A stretch of 64,000 nucleotides of DNA from Heterohyrax brucei. Taxonomy: Eukaryota > Chordata > Mammalia > Hyracoidea > Procaviidae. The position numbers and the translations under genes are program-made. Where the stretch lies: assembly GCA_028571685.1 (NCBI GenBank), contig CM053154.1, positions 6,485,501 to 6,549,500 on the forward strand, read 5' to 3'. Of the stretch, positions 21,957-31,934 are shown piece by piece. Numbering within the stretch: position 1 is the first letter of the stretch; the number at the start of each line of letters is the position of its first letter. The notes under the pieces are model-generated. The model was not told where the DNA came from. It saw only the letters and a list, made by a program, of their open reading frames with translations, and made no database searches.

Positions 21957-22110
21957 CACCAAACCCTTTGCTGTCGAGTCAATTCCAACGCCTAGCAACC
22001 GTGTAGGACAGAATGGAACTGCCCCATAGGGTTTCCAAGGCTCCGAGCAGGGTTCCAACCGTAAGGCTTTCAGTTAGCAATTGAGCACTTTTACTACTGT
22101 GCCACCAAAA
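21957..22110 (-). mobile_element. AfroSINE, minus strand
   Basis: ACCAAACCCTTTGCTGTCGAGTC tail side, GACAGAATGGAACTGCCCCATAGGG middle, and TGTGCCACC head side. Confidence 0.9.
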
Positions 22111-22125
22111 AAGAATAACAGCTGA

Positions 22126-22188
22126 ATTCAAACTGCCAACTTTGGGGTTAGCATCCAAGCTCTTAAATACAGCACCACCAGGTCTCTT
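22126..22188 (-). mobile_element. AfroSINE head fragment, minus strand
   Basis: AATTCAAACTGCCAACTTTGGGGTTAGCATCC through CACCACCAGG matches the first 60 bp of the SINE reversed. Confidence 0.6.
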
Positions 22189-22354
22189 TAAAAGAAGCAC
22201 CGGTGACCCCCGCATCTGTCTTAAAGCACACATGGAATTGAAACCTATGCGTGAAGTTTGTGGGTCACAAGCTCTGTGCGTTTACGACCTTAGTGGGTGC
22301 GTCCACCACACGTCCTCTACCTACCTGTTGACAATGGAGTGGAGAGAACCCACT

Positions 22355-23990
22355 TCCCACCTCCTTGTTTTGATTGAGATGAAATGCACATACAACCACC
22401 CCTTGGAAAGTGAACAGTTGACTGACAATCCATCTGACGTTGGCAACCACCAGCTCTGTCTTACACCAGAACATTTTCATCTCCCCCAAAGAAAACCTAA
22501 ACTTGTCACACTGCGCCTCCATACCCTCACCTCCCACAGCCCCGGCAATCATTCCTCTGATTTCTGTCGCTGGATTTGCATCTTCTGGATTGTTTACATA
22601 AATGGAATTGTGTGATATGTGGATTTTTCCATGTGGCTTCTTTTACTAAGTGTTATGTTTTTGAGGTGTGTCTGTGTTGGGCTGTGTATCAGGACTTCAT
22701 TCCTTTTTGTAAGTGACCCACACGCCATGGTATGGATATGTTGTGCTCTGTCCGCTGGTGGATCGTTTCCACCCCTGGCTATTGTGAACGGCGCTGCTGT
22801 GAACATCTGTGTGAGAGTATTTGTTTGAATGCCTATTCTGTTTAGTGTCACCTAAGAGTGACACTGCTGGCCCATACGGTCATCTTGTGTCTAACCTTGT
22901 GGGGAACTGTCAAACTGTTTCCCATGGTGATTGAGTGATTGACATTTCCGCCAACAATATACTGATTCCAGTTTTTGCACTTCCTTACCAACACTCATTA
23001 TTTTCCTTTTTTTTTTGATCCCAGTAGTCGTGGAGTCGTATCTCATTGTGGTTTCAATTTTCTTTTCTCTTAATGGCTGGTAATGATGTACATTTGTATC
23101 TATTCTTTGGATGGACATCTCTTCAAGATTTTTGTGCATTTTTTTGATGAGTTGTTTGTCTTTTTGTTGTTCAATTACAGTAGTTCTTTATAGACCCTGG
23201 ATATTAGACCCTTATTAGATGTGTGATTTGCCAATATTTTTTCACATTCTGTAGGTTGTCTCTTTCTTGATAATGTCCTTTGATTCACAAGTCATCTTCA
23301 TTGTGACTCACAAGGTAGCTGCTTGTCATTTTCACACTTTTAATCCATTTAAAATGTAGTGTTTATACGGATTTAAATATGGACCTGAACGTTATCTTAT
23401 CCCTGAATGGCTGCTGATTTCATGTTATCCTAATCCCTTTAATTTGGAACGAGTCCCTCATAAACTAAATTTCCAAATGTGCAGGAGTGTCTCACTCTGT
23501 TTCATTCCATTGATCCGAACTTCTCTTTCTGTGTAGAGACCACACTGTCTCAGTTAATGCAACTTAAGAGTAAATTTTGATACTTAGTATGGGAATACTC
23601 CACTCTCATTGTTAGCAACGTTGTGTTGGCTGTTATACATTTCTTCTTCCATTTAAATGTGTGAGTCAGATTGTCAGGTTTTTGGCTGAATGTGAAATTT
23701 ATAAACTAAATGGGAAAGAATTGACCCCTTGGCAAATTTGACTTTTTATCCACAAATATGTCAGGCCTCCTGTTCAGTCGGTGCGTTTTCTCCAGTATAA
23801 CTCCACGATTCCCTTGAGGTGGCTCTTGTGTGTTCTGTGCCTGGTTGTGTTCCTGGGTAGTTTATAATTTTTTGCCCTGTTTTATTGTCTTAATTTATTC
23901 CCTAAGTGACAGTTGTGGCTCTTTATGAAAATATTGATTTGGGGTGCTTGTTTTAATTCTAGCTGAATCATAGAACTCTCAGTGGTGGTA
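22355..23990 (-). mobile_element. Old L1M, minus strand, about 1.6 kb
   Basis: A long run of reversed mammalian L1 text: AACCACCAGCTCTGTC, CTGGATTTGCATCTTCTGGATTG, GGCTATTGTGAACGGCGCTGCTGTGAACA, ACAATATACTGATTCCAGTTTTTGC, TTTGGATGGACATCTCTTCAAG, ATTAGACCCTTATTAGATGTG, and AATCCATTTAAAATGTAG. The frame is broken many times, as expected for an element of pan-mammalian age. It probably covers the C-terminal ORF2 region and the start of the 3' UTR. Confidence 0.88.
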
Positions 23991-24243
23991 ACAGTTTTCG
24001 GTGTAATTTCTTGGATTTACACTTAAACAGTCACACCGAGTGCACCGAAGGAGAGTTCCGTTTCTTCCGGCCCAGCCTCATGCCTCTGCTTCACCTGCGG
24101 GTGCTGACAGCACCCTTAGGCATTTGGGGTGCTTGATTGGTTCCTGGCATCTAAAGTTTTTTTGTTCAGCATTGTGTGGTTTGTAAGTCAGCTCAGGGTT
24201 TACACAAAATTGTAAGAAGTTCATAAGTGATCTAACATATTTA

Positions 24244-24780
24244 AGGAACCTTGGTGGTGCACTGGTTAAGGGCTTGCCTGCTAACTGAAAAACTGATGGT
24301 TGGAACCAGGCTCCGACTACCGGGTAAGCAAGGCACACGTGGGCTTACTTCTGCTGACCTGCTGGTTTGTCATGCGCAGTTTCACCTGTTTCTTGTATGT
24401 ACTTAACTCATACACAGTCTACAATTTCACCTGTTTCTCAAAAGCAGGTGATAGACAGTTCTACTGGTTTCTCGTGTGTACTTACTCATGCAGTGTACAA
24501 GGTTTTGAAAACCAGGTGAAATTTTATGTGTTTTGAGAACAGGTGAAACTGTGCGCTAAGGAAGAGTAAATCAGCACAAGTAGACCTGTTCACACCTGGC
24601 TTACTGGTTATGACAGCCCGGTTCAAAGCCACCAGCAGCTCTGCGGCAGAAAGGCCTGGCAGTCTGCGTTTGTGAACGCTCCAGTCTGAGATGCCCTGTG
24701 GGGCGGGTCTCTCCCCTCCTACAGTGCGTGTCACTGCAGCCGGCATCGACTCAGCGCGCCTCACAACAACAGCAGGCTGA
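24244..24780 (+). mobile_element. AfroSINE split by a palindromic insertion
   Basis: 24244-24308 is the head (AAGGAACCTTGGTGGTGCACTGG to TGATGGTTGGAACCA). 24600-24780 is the rest (GGTTCAAAGCCACCAGCAGC, GCAGAAAGGCCTGGCAGTCTGC, GCATCGACTCAGCGCGCCTC and an ACAACAACAGCAGG tail). GGTTGGAACCA and GGTTCAAAGCCA on the two sides may be a degraded target-site duplication. The inserted 24309-24599 is listed separately. Confidence 0.7.
24309..24599. repeat. Imperfect palindrome with repeated CACCTG/CAGGTG motifs, unknown element
   Basis: The same 18-20 bp word occurs in both directions. ATTTCACCTGTTTCTCAAAA near 24425 pairs with TTTTGAGAACAGGTGAAAC near 24531, and GCGCAGTTTCACCTGTTT near 24376 pairs with AACAGGTGAAACTGTGCGC near 24539. 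Two forward copies of a unit with GTATGTACTTA-ACTCAT and GTGTGTACTTACTCATG also occur. Five E-box hexamers lie within about 170 bp. I do not know a family with this structure; a small hairpin DNA transposon or local inverted duplication are the options. Confidence 0.6.
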
Positions 24781-24970
24781 ATGACCACCTCTTAGAAAAA
24801 TTGATTTCCAGACTTTAAAGATAGATTGGTCTTAGACATTTCATAAAAGTCACAAAGGAAGCATTGTATTTATTTTTGTCTACTATTAACTTTTTTTTCC
24901 CTCAGGTTTTAGTATTTGATAATTCATCTGAAGGACTGTGTAAACAGAAGAATCACTAAAATGCACTTAC

Positions 24971-25054
24971 ATGGGCTCACACTTTAAGTACGGGACCACG
25001 TGGAGGTGGTGGGCGTCCTGATAGGAAACCTTGGCCTCCAGCAATAAAATGTGA
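24971..25054 (-). CDS. Internal coding exon of the unidentified minus-strand gene
   Basis: 84 bp on the minus strand between acceptor GGGGCCTCTGCAG| and a consensus donor CCCAT|GTAAGTGC. It reads one base, then 27 codons, then two bases (phase 2 in, phase 2 out). The peptide starts HILLLEAKVSYQDAHHLHVV, a convincing alternating beta-strand-like sequence. The upstream candidate exon at 31317-31260 ends in AA, which with the first T here makes an Asn codon and joins the two without a frame break. The protein is not recognised. Confidence 0.55.
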
Positions 25055-26270
25055 CTGCAGAGGCCCCAGTAACAGTGAAGAGTCCTTCCATGCATCCAGT
25101 GTGTCTAAGCTCAGTGACCTCATTTGTAGTAGAAACTTGCCGTCACCTGCCTGGAGTGACTTCTGCCCCTCTCTGCTGCAGAACAGAATGGTAGCCTGCA
25201 GCTCTGACTGCAGTTCCCAGCAGTGATGCACTTCCTGCTAAACGCACAGTGCTAATCCAGGCTGCTGGAGGGCTGCTGAATATCCCAACTGGGAAAAATA
25301 CCCTCGAAACGCCGTGTTCTGCCGGTAGGGTGGCAAAGGCTCCCCACGCTGCTGCCTTGCTCATCTCTGGGACTGCAGGAAGCTCCCCGGGCTCTTCCTC
25401 CCTGTAGCCTCCGCGCCAGGGAGGCTTAATAAACTTCAGAGCTCGTTGCACTCCAGGCTCAGCTTCTGCTGTAGCCGTCTCCTGCCCATCTGCCTAGGAC
25501 CAGTTCCTGGCTTCAGCTCAGCTGGCAGCAAGCCTCCCGTCAGCCTGGCTTGGTTGGGTTTCCCAAGTCTGTTTAGCTGTTGGCTTTGCTGTCAGTTGTT
25601 TTTGGAGGAAACCCCTCACTGTGGGGCGAGGAGGAGCCACATCCTCAAACGAGCGGAGACAGAGGAGCACGGGGGTGACAAGCGTGGGCTTCCCAGGCAC
25701 TCCGACGGGGGCTGGACTTCCAGCTCTCCCCCTCTGGAGCTGTGCGGTACTGGACAGGTCACTTCGCTTCTCTAAACCACAGCTTCCTTATTTGCTACGT
25801 CTCGTTCATCAGGCCTGCACATGCCACGAGAAGGAGACAGGACAGGGCCCGTGGTGCCCTGTAACAGTGCCAGGCACGAGACACCCTTCCCCAAACATTA
25901 CCGATTTTGAAGTTTTCAGTTAATAAACTGAAACCTGAGGAAATCCCCCTCCAGTGACAGAGACAGCAGTTCCTCTGCTGGGCGTAGGACTTCTCAGGCA
26001 TCACAGAACTCTAGACAGAAAGAGGGAGTATCTGTGGGGCTGATTTGCCGGGGAACTTGCCAAGTAATGGGGTGGCCAGGGATCCTACCTACAAAGGAAA
26101 ACAACCCAAGAAGCTGCAGTATGAGACGTTTGCAGTGGGAAATCATACGAGGGCAGGAGAATAGGGTGCAGCCTACAAAGCACATTTCTTTGGCAGCTGC
26201 ACAGGAGGCTGTGTCTATTATAAAGGTGCTCAGTCATCACAAGAGCTGGGTGACAGCAGGAATTTTGGGG
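25055..26270. other. Unique stretch upstream of the 25 kb exon, with a MIR at 25705-25830
   Basis: CTGTGCGGTACTGGACAGGTCACTTCGC and CTCTAAACCACAGCTTCCTTATTTG follow MIR order. A minus-strand acceptor-like site near 26093 (GTTGTTTTCCTTTGTAG) opens a short frame to a stop; no donor was seen, so no exon is called. Confidence 0.4.
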
Positions 26271-26276
26271 GGCTGG

Positions 26277-26289
26277 GTTGCTAGGCAAC
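26277..26289. promoter_or_regulatory. RFX X-box
   Basis: GTTGCTAGGCAAC is a near-palindromic X-box, two RFX half-sites back to back, known from promoters and enhancers of ciliary genes and of MHC class II genes. It lies in unique sequence about 1.2 kb from the minus-strand exon at 25054. A single 13-bp motif does not prove function. Confidence 0.45.
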
Positions 26290-26389
26290 AGTTTTCTCAT
26301 TTCCTGCCAAGGCCATGGACAGTTTCATTCTCTGTCCAAATGTCTCTTCTCCAAAGGCTACATTTAGAGAATCTGTGACAATTGGGAAA

Positions 26390-26550
26390 CCCTGGTGGCA
26401 TAGTGGTTAATTGCTGGGATGGCTAACCAAAAGGTCAGCCGTTGCAATCCTCCAGGTGCTCCTTGGAAACTCTATGGGGCAGTTCTACTCTGTCCTATAA
26501 GGTCACCATGGGTTAGAATTGACTTAATGACAGTGGGTTGGGTTTGATGA
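26390..26550 (+). mobile_element. AfroSINE, near full length
   Basis: Full consensus order from AAACCCTGGTGGCATAGTGG to TAATGACAGTGGGTTGGG. Confidence 0.95.
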
Positions 26551-27580
26551 CAATTTAGTACTTCTTTTTTTTTTTGGCAGGGAAGGGGTGCATGAGGGAG
26601 GCAGGCAATCAGTTAGCAAAGTCTAAAACGTCAAGCCCTCTGGCTGGAAATGTCAGGGTCAGCCATTCCCTGTTTGCTTCTTGGGTATTTTTCTTACTGA
26701 CTTGTGTGAGGGTGATCTGACTATTGGTACCTAGGAGAAGTCCGAGTTCAAGATCCCGGGACAGCGAAGCAGAGACATGGTATCAGGTCTCGTTCCTTCT
26801 TTACTTTCAAATTTCAAGTGCTTGTGATAAAAAGTAATTACCTGTTATCTTTTGTTGGAAAAAAAGGTAAGTGCCCCATCTGCTTACAGTCTTCCTTGTT
26901 TTCACACTGCTCTGTTTGCTTGGTCCTTGAGGCTTCTGTTGTGGTGACCAAGGGGTCAGTGGACTTGCCCAATCCATCCATCAGAAGCTCTCTATTTCCT
27001 GTGGGTCACAAAGGCTGTGTCACCAAGTCACCCTTAGCTCCTGGCCTGGCCAGCTTTCTGTGGTGGCATTTCCAGAGCCACCTTGGAGCAGTAGGCATTT
27101 TTGTCAGACCCTGGCAGGTCTGCAGACGAATTCAAGGGCAGTTTTGTATCTAACGATGCAACAGAGCTTTACGGGCTGTTTGGCAGTGCGTGATCTCTGG
27201 TTTCGAGCTCAGGATGATACCTTTATCTCCGTAAGAAGAATGGTGTAGCCAAATGGAAAGCCTTGGGTTGAGAGTCAGAGAGGTCTAGTGTGAGCCGTGC
27301 TTCTTTGGGTGACTGTTGATGTCATGGGGATCATTACAGTGAAAATAGGGTAACTGGGATTATACAGTTGAGGTTTCAATGCAGGGAGCGGCATCTAGGC
27401 AACTGTGAGCCACCTTCCACTTCCTGAAGTCCTGGACAGAATTGAGACTGGGAGTTGGCTGCTGAGAGTGACAGAGGGAGAGTGTGGGACAACCTTGCCA
27501 GCACTGAAGCCCTGCTTCCTGACCTTGTGCTGCCTCCTGCCCCCCTCAGCGACCCCCAAGTTCAAACTTGACTCGAGCTC
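26551..27580. other. Unique-looking stretch
   Basis: No exon or young repeat recognised. Begins with a T-run at 26565-26574. Confidence 0.45.
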
Positions 27581-28003
27581 TGTATCAGTTTCCTGTGGCT
27601 GCTATAATAAATGACCACAGATTGAGTGGCTTCAAACAACAGGAGTGTGTTCCCTCTGAGTCTTGGAAGCCAGAGGCCCCAAATCCAAGTGCCAAGCTCT
27701 GGGACTCCAGGGGCAGACATAGGCCATACTTTCCTCCTAGCCTCTGGCTTTGCCAGCAACACTTGGCGTTCCTTGACTTGTAGGTAGATTGCTCTACTCT
27801 CCGCTTCCATTGTTGACACATGGCATCCCCCCACATGCCTCTCTGTGTCTCTTCTTATAAGGGCACCAGTCAAACAGGACTGAGACCCACCTACTCCCAT
27901 ATGATACCTCACATTCACTGGTAACGTCTTTAAAGATCTTATTTCAAAACAAGGTCATAGTCACAGGCACAGGGAGTTAGGACGGGATCATGTCGTCTGG
28001 GGG
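27581..28003 (-). mobile_element. MLT1-type MaLR solo LTR, minus strand
   Basis: Reads as reversed MLT1: TGTATCAGTTTCCTGTGGCTGC, GACCACAGATTGAGTGGCTT, CTTCTTATAAGGGCACCAGTC, TTATTTCAAAACAAGGTCATAG. Old LTR fossil without internal sequence. Confidence 0.85.
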
Positions 28004-28004
28004 A

Positions 28005-28175
28005 TGGAACCCTCGTGGAACCATGGTCAAGACCCATGCTGACGGCCGTAACCAGGAGGTCGGCAGTGTGACTCCACCGGCTGCGGGTTGGAAAGTTGTG
28101 GGGCAGATGTCTTCTGTCCTTAGAGTCACTGTCACTCTGAATCAACTTGACAGCCACAGGTTTGGTTTTTCAGTT
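28005..28175 (+). mobile_element. AfroSINE
   Basis: GGAACCCTCGTGGAACCATGG head, AACCAGGAGGTCGGCAGTGTGACTCC, GTGGGGCAGATGTCTTCTGTCC and CTTGACAGCCACAGGTTTGG tail. Confidence 0.9.
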
Positions 28176-28771
28176 CAGGTGATACAGTTCAACTCCCAGC
28201 AGCCTGCACCTTCAGTGGTAAGCTATTCTGTGTCCCACAGAGGGACTGATTGCCACAGACTGAGAAGCTGATACCAGACGAATGAGTCTCAGCAAGGTGC
28301 ACCAGTGAGAGGAGCCTTCCAGAATCCCTTGACCTGCAGACAAGAGGGGATTTGCCTTCTGTCTCAGCCAAGTCCCCCTTTTAACTGCATGGCCTTCAGA
28401 GAGCTAGGCCTTTGTCCCACACCGATAGGGAAGAACTTAGACACCAATGAAGGCTTGCTTCCACTTGTCACATCAGGATGGATGCTCTGGAATGGTGACC
28501 TAGATTTTTCTCAGAGAAGAGAAATGACTGGCAGGGATTTGGGGATCACACCTCATGTGGGCCTTAGCTGGTGGCTATAGGAGGCTCAGGAACAGCTATG
28601 CCACCTGTGGGGTCTTTTGGGTCATTGTTCCAGATGAGGAGGTTCTGAAAGAAAGGGCTCAGGTGAGGTGAGAGGGCTTCTCCATTCCCCCGAAGAGTGG
28701 CTACAGTTCTTCCATGAGCTTCTATGTGAAGACCCAAGGCAAACAGCACAATTTTTTTTTTTTTTGTAATT
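28176..28771. other. Unique-looking stretch
   Basis: No feature recognised. Confidence 0.4.
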
Positions 28772-28832
28772 ATCTCTGTCTGTCTGTGTGTCTATTTCTA
28801 TCTATCTGTCTATTTCTATCTCTCTGTCTATC
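28772..28832 (+). repeat. Simple repeat, TCTG and TCTA units
   Basis: About 60 bp of TCTGTCTG and TCTATC tetranucleotides directly before an RTE fragment. Confidence 0.9.
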
Positions 28833-29029
28833 AGAAAAGGATGTGGAACCAAGGACGTCATTGCTGATGTCAGATGAATCCTGGCTGGAAGATGCTTACC
28901 TGTGTTTCACTGACTATGCAAAGGCATTTGAGTGTGTGGATCATGACAAATTATGGGTAACATGGTGAAGAACGGAGATTCCAGAACATTTAACTGTGCT
29001 CATGAGTAATCCCTACGTGGATGCAGAGG
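28833..29029 (+). mobile_element. RTE LINE internal fragment (reverse-transcriptase region)
   Basis: AAGGATGTGGAACCAAGGACGTCATTGCTGATGTCAG, then coding for CFTDYAKAFECVDHDKLW, the conserved reverse-transcriptase segment. Both ends of the LINE are missing. Confidence 0.85.
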
Positions 29030-30320
29030 CTGACCCGGACACGGCCAGGACTGACCTGACCAAGGTGTGGGGAGGCAGTGCCGTCTTCCTGTGAGGTGTG
29101 TGTAGGATGTGGGTGGGCCGACCCAGAGCTTCCAAACCTTCCCGCTGCTTCTTGCCAAGAGGGGGTGGGGAGCGGGCGCAGAGGTTAAGGAGAGAAGCCA
29201 AACCTGGAATTCCTTTCTTACGGTTTTGACATTTGGGGGAAGAAAAGGTGGTCACAGGCCCAGTGGGATTCTCATCTTTTCTTCCACTGGGAGGAGAGGA
29301 GGGATGCAGAGAAGCAGCCGTGGGCACCGGGAGGGAGCTGGTTGTGCTCCCTGGGTTCAGTGACCAAGGGGCACCTTCTGAGAGGAGGGAGTGTCCCCGG
29401 GCACGGTAAAAGCCTGTGTCTGGAAGCACACGATCCAACCAGATCCAAAGGGTTTCGAAGATTGGAGTGACACCAGGTGTGACAGCAGGCACGGTGGAGA
29501 GTGACAGAGGGGACACCAAAGGGGGTGAAACAGCGGAGAAGAGAGGCCAGAAGCTTGCAGGTGACAAAATGCAGGCACCGCGAGGCCCTGAGGCAGAGTG
29601 GAGAGGCACCACGGCACAACGGCATGGGCCGATGGGGTCCCATCTCACGGCCAGGCTGAGTCCCTGCCCTCTGGGCGGCGGACGGGGAGGTCTTCCCCAG
29701 AGAAATGGATCTAGCTGCGCAAGAAGGAAGAGTGTACACGAGGTGGTCAGCTGTGGGTGACGTACAGGGACAGAGAGCCAGGAGACGCCCCACCCCCTGC
29801 CCCTGAGAGCAGACTCTTTCCCTTCTGCACAGATGCACCTTAGAAACTCGGGTGGGCTTTGGCCCAGCCCCCATGGGAGCCCTGGACCCACAGGCCAGGC
29901 CAACACGAACACCCTCGTTGGGTTCACTCTGGAGACACAGCACTTGTGACTGACTCCAGCTGAGCCCACACTGAATTAGCTCTGAGAGCAGTGGGCAGCT
30001 TCACCTTCTCAGCTTCTGCTGTGTGCTGGGAGCTTTCTATGCGGTGAACAATTCACAGACGGGAAACTGGGATGAGAGTTAACGTGGCTGAAGTCCAAGT
30101 TGGGTTCAGGTCCACAGTACCCTAGTGTCCACGCTCATGCCTCACTGCCTCCTGTCCCCAGTCCTCAATTAGGCAGTGGGATATGGACGTATGAGTCCCT
30201 GTCCCCTAGTAGGTGATGGCCTGGCCAGGGAAGCAGCCATCCCCAATCATTGTCACACAATGTGGAAAGGTACTACTCAGGCCATGGGAATGTTCTTGTA
30301 GAAGGACTTGAGAGTTTAAC
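29030..30320. other. GC-rich unique stretch with stop-poor frames on both strands
   Basis: A minus-strand frame of 318 codons (29969-29013) overlaps a 223-codon frame in another minus frame and a 114-codon plus frame. No domain, signal peptide or similarity was recognised. Proline- and serine-rich translation and several simultaneous open frames point to chance. Confidence 0.4.
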
Positions 30321-30324
30321 CTGC

Positions 30325-30440
30325 CAGGCGAGGAAGGAAAGGCTGAACCCGTTTTGCAGATGAGAAAACCAAGAGAAGGTCAGTGGCTTGTTTGCTCTCA
30401 CACCAGTAGCCCGTGGCAAATGGACCCCAGTTAGCGCCCA
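30325..30440 (-). repeat. MIR fragment, minus strand
   Basis: TTTTGCAGATGAGAAAACCAAGAGAAGGTCAGTGGCTTG is a reversed MIR core. Confidence 0.5.
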
Positions 30441-30459
30441 AGATTCTCTCTCAACTTCT

Positions 30460-30630
30460 ACGGTTGGCAGGTCGAACCTACCCAGCAGCACTGCAGAAGA
30501 AAGGCCTGGTGATCTACTTCCATGAACATGACAGCCAAGAAGACCTCTCTGGAGCAGCTCTGCACTGTCACGTGGGGTCCCCATGACTTGGAATCAGCTC
30601 GGTGACAGTGGGTTGCTGTCTGGGTTTAGT
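30460..30630 (+). mobile_element. AfroSINE, long variant, head missing
   Basis: GGTCGAACCTACCCAGCAG, GAAAGGCCTGGTGATCTACTTCC, CACGTGGGGTCCCCATGACTTGG, GGTGACAGTGGGTTGC. Confidence 0.85.
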
Positions 30631-31148
30631 CCGTGACGGACCTGGCCTTGATCTTAGGTTACTGTGGTGAGTTTCCATGGCTGCATCACTGACCTCCCAA
30701 CAGAGCAGTTTCCCAGGACCTGCCCCTCCTTTGCTCAGCTGGGTTTTGCTGCTGCTCCTCTGAAGAGCTCCTTAGGCCAGCCAGCCTTCTACTCTGCAGT
30801 CAAGTTCATGTCCGGCCCCACCCAGTCCTGCTGCACCTGTTCCTCCAGCGGTGAAAGCTGCCCTTCTCTGGTTTCTTCCCAAGCGCCCTCACTTTCTTCT
30901 CTTTCAGAAACTGTGTGCTGCTATGCTCCTAACCCCCCCCAGACTGGGAAGAATGTGTCCCCCCGCCTCACTGCCTGTGTACCTGAACGTGCTAAGTCTC
31001 AGCACATGCCACTGTTCTCACAGTCCTGAGACTTTATGGACCCACTGACGGTGGCTTCTCAGGCACCTCTCCTGCCTGTCCCCTTTACAAGTAGAGAGGA
31101 CGGAAGGCCATGCTGGGGAGCTGCCAGGAGAACTATAATTACTGAAGT

Positions 31149-31186
31149 AATGTTTTCTCTCTCTCTCTCTCTCTCGCTCTCTCTAA
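31149..31186 (+). repeat. CT dinucleotide repeat
   Basis: TTTTCTCTCTCTCTCTCTCT with one CGCT interruption. Confidence 0.95.
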
Positions 31187-31259
31187 AGTTCAAGTTCATT
31201 AGTGAAACTTCCTTTATCCTGTCATTCTAGCTTCTGGTTTCTGATGAGCTGGTACTTAC

Positions 31260-31317
31260 TTTGCAATCAAGAGTGAAAATGTTGAATTATGATCATAACT
31301 AACGTTATTAGCTTGCA
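31260..31317 (-). CDS. Short internal coding exon of the unidentified minus-strand gene
   Basis: 58 bp on the minus strand between acceptor TTCTATGCCGCTTAACATTCTAG| and a consensus donor CAAA|GTAAGTAC. Reading two bases, 18 codons, two bases gives QANNVSYDHNSTFSLLIA, with two possible N-glycosylation sequons (NVS, NST), so the region could be extracellular. Its phase-2 end joins the phase-2 start at 25054 as an Asn codon, giving LLIA-N-HILL. Chance agreement of phase is one in three. The exon is small and the protein is not recognised. Confidence 0.5.
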
Positions 31318-31480
31318 CTAGAATGTTAAGCGGCATAGAAGATCCACTGGGGCCGGGATTTCTGTCTGTCTGACTCATAGCTGTGACCTCAGGGCCCAAA
31401 CCAGTGCCTGGTCTACAGTAGATTCTATGTAAGTACCATATTTTTTGCAAATAAGGCAATCCCATGCAAGTTGTGTGTAC
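31318..31480 (+). repeat. Probable L2 3' end
   Basis: GACTCATAGCTGTGACCTCAGGGCCCAAACCAGTGCCTGGTCTACAGTAG-like text follows the L2 3' end pattern; diverged. Confidence 0.4.
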
Positions 31481-31629
31481 ACACATATAATGTACAGTAT
31501 AGCGGGCTTAAACGGGGGTGATGAGTTGTGTGGTTGGTCAAAAAGTACATATGTGCCATTTGCATAAAATATAGTGTTGGTTGCTATACAAAGTAATGCA
31601 TTTTCTCGGCTATTTCTTGTATGTCAGAC

Positions 31630-31780
31630 AGTGTCTAAAGGTATTTAATGCATCTTTTGGTTTTCATAACAATCCAGTGAAACAGATATCATGATCATTG
31701 TTTTGCACAGGGATGTTAGCTAACTTGTCTAAAGTCACAGACTTTATAAATGGTCAAGCTTGATTTAAGCCTATGTCTGT
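31630..31780 (-). repeat. MIR fragment, minus strand
   Basis: AACAATCCAGTGAAACAGATATCATGATC and GTCTAAAGTCACAGACTTTATAAATGG follow reversed MIR order. Confidence 0.55.
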
Positions 31781-31934
31781 AGGACTTCCAGGGATACTTT
31801 TATCAACACCGTGCCATGCTGCTTCCATCACTGGAGGCCCATGGGTACGGGATGCTGACACAGGAGTCTGGGCATCTCTGCTGTACCTCTCCCTCGTGGA
31901 GAGAGAGCAGACATGTCACTGAGTGTGTTTTTTT

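Noticed and set aside
25994-26185. Minus-strand block after acceptor GTTGTTTTCCTTTGTAG
   Set aside because: The frame runs into a stop and no donor is visible; it also conflicts with the chain from 31260 to 25054.
29013-29969. Open frame of 318 codons on the minus strand
   Set aside because: Other frames on both strands are open over the same GC-rich stretch, the peptide is proline- and serine-rich, and no domain or splice structure was seen. Most likely chance.
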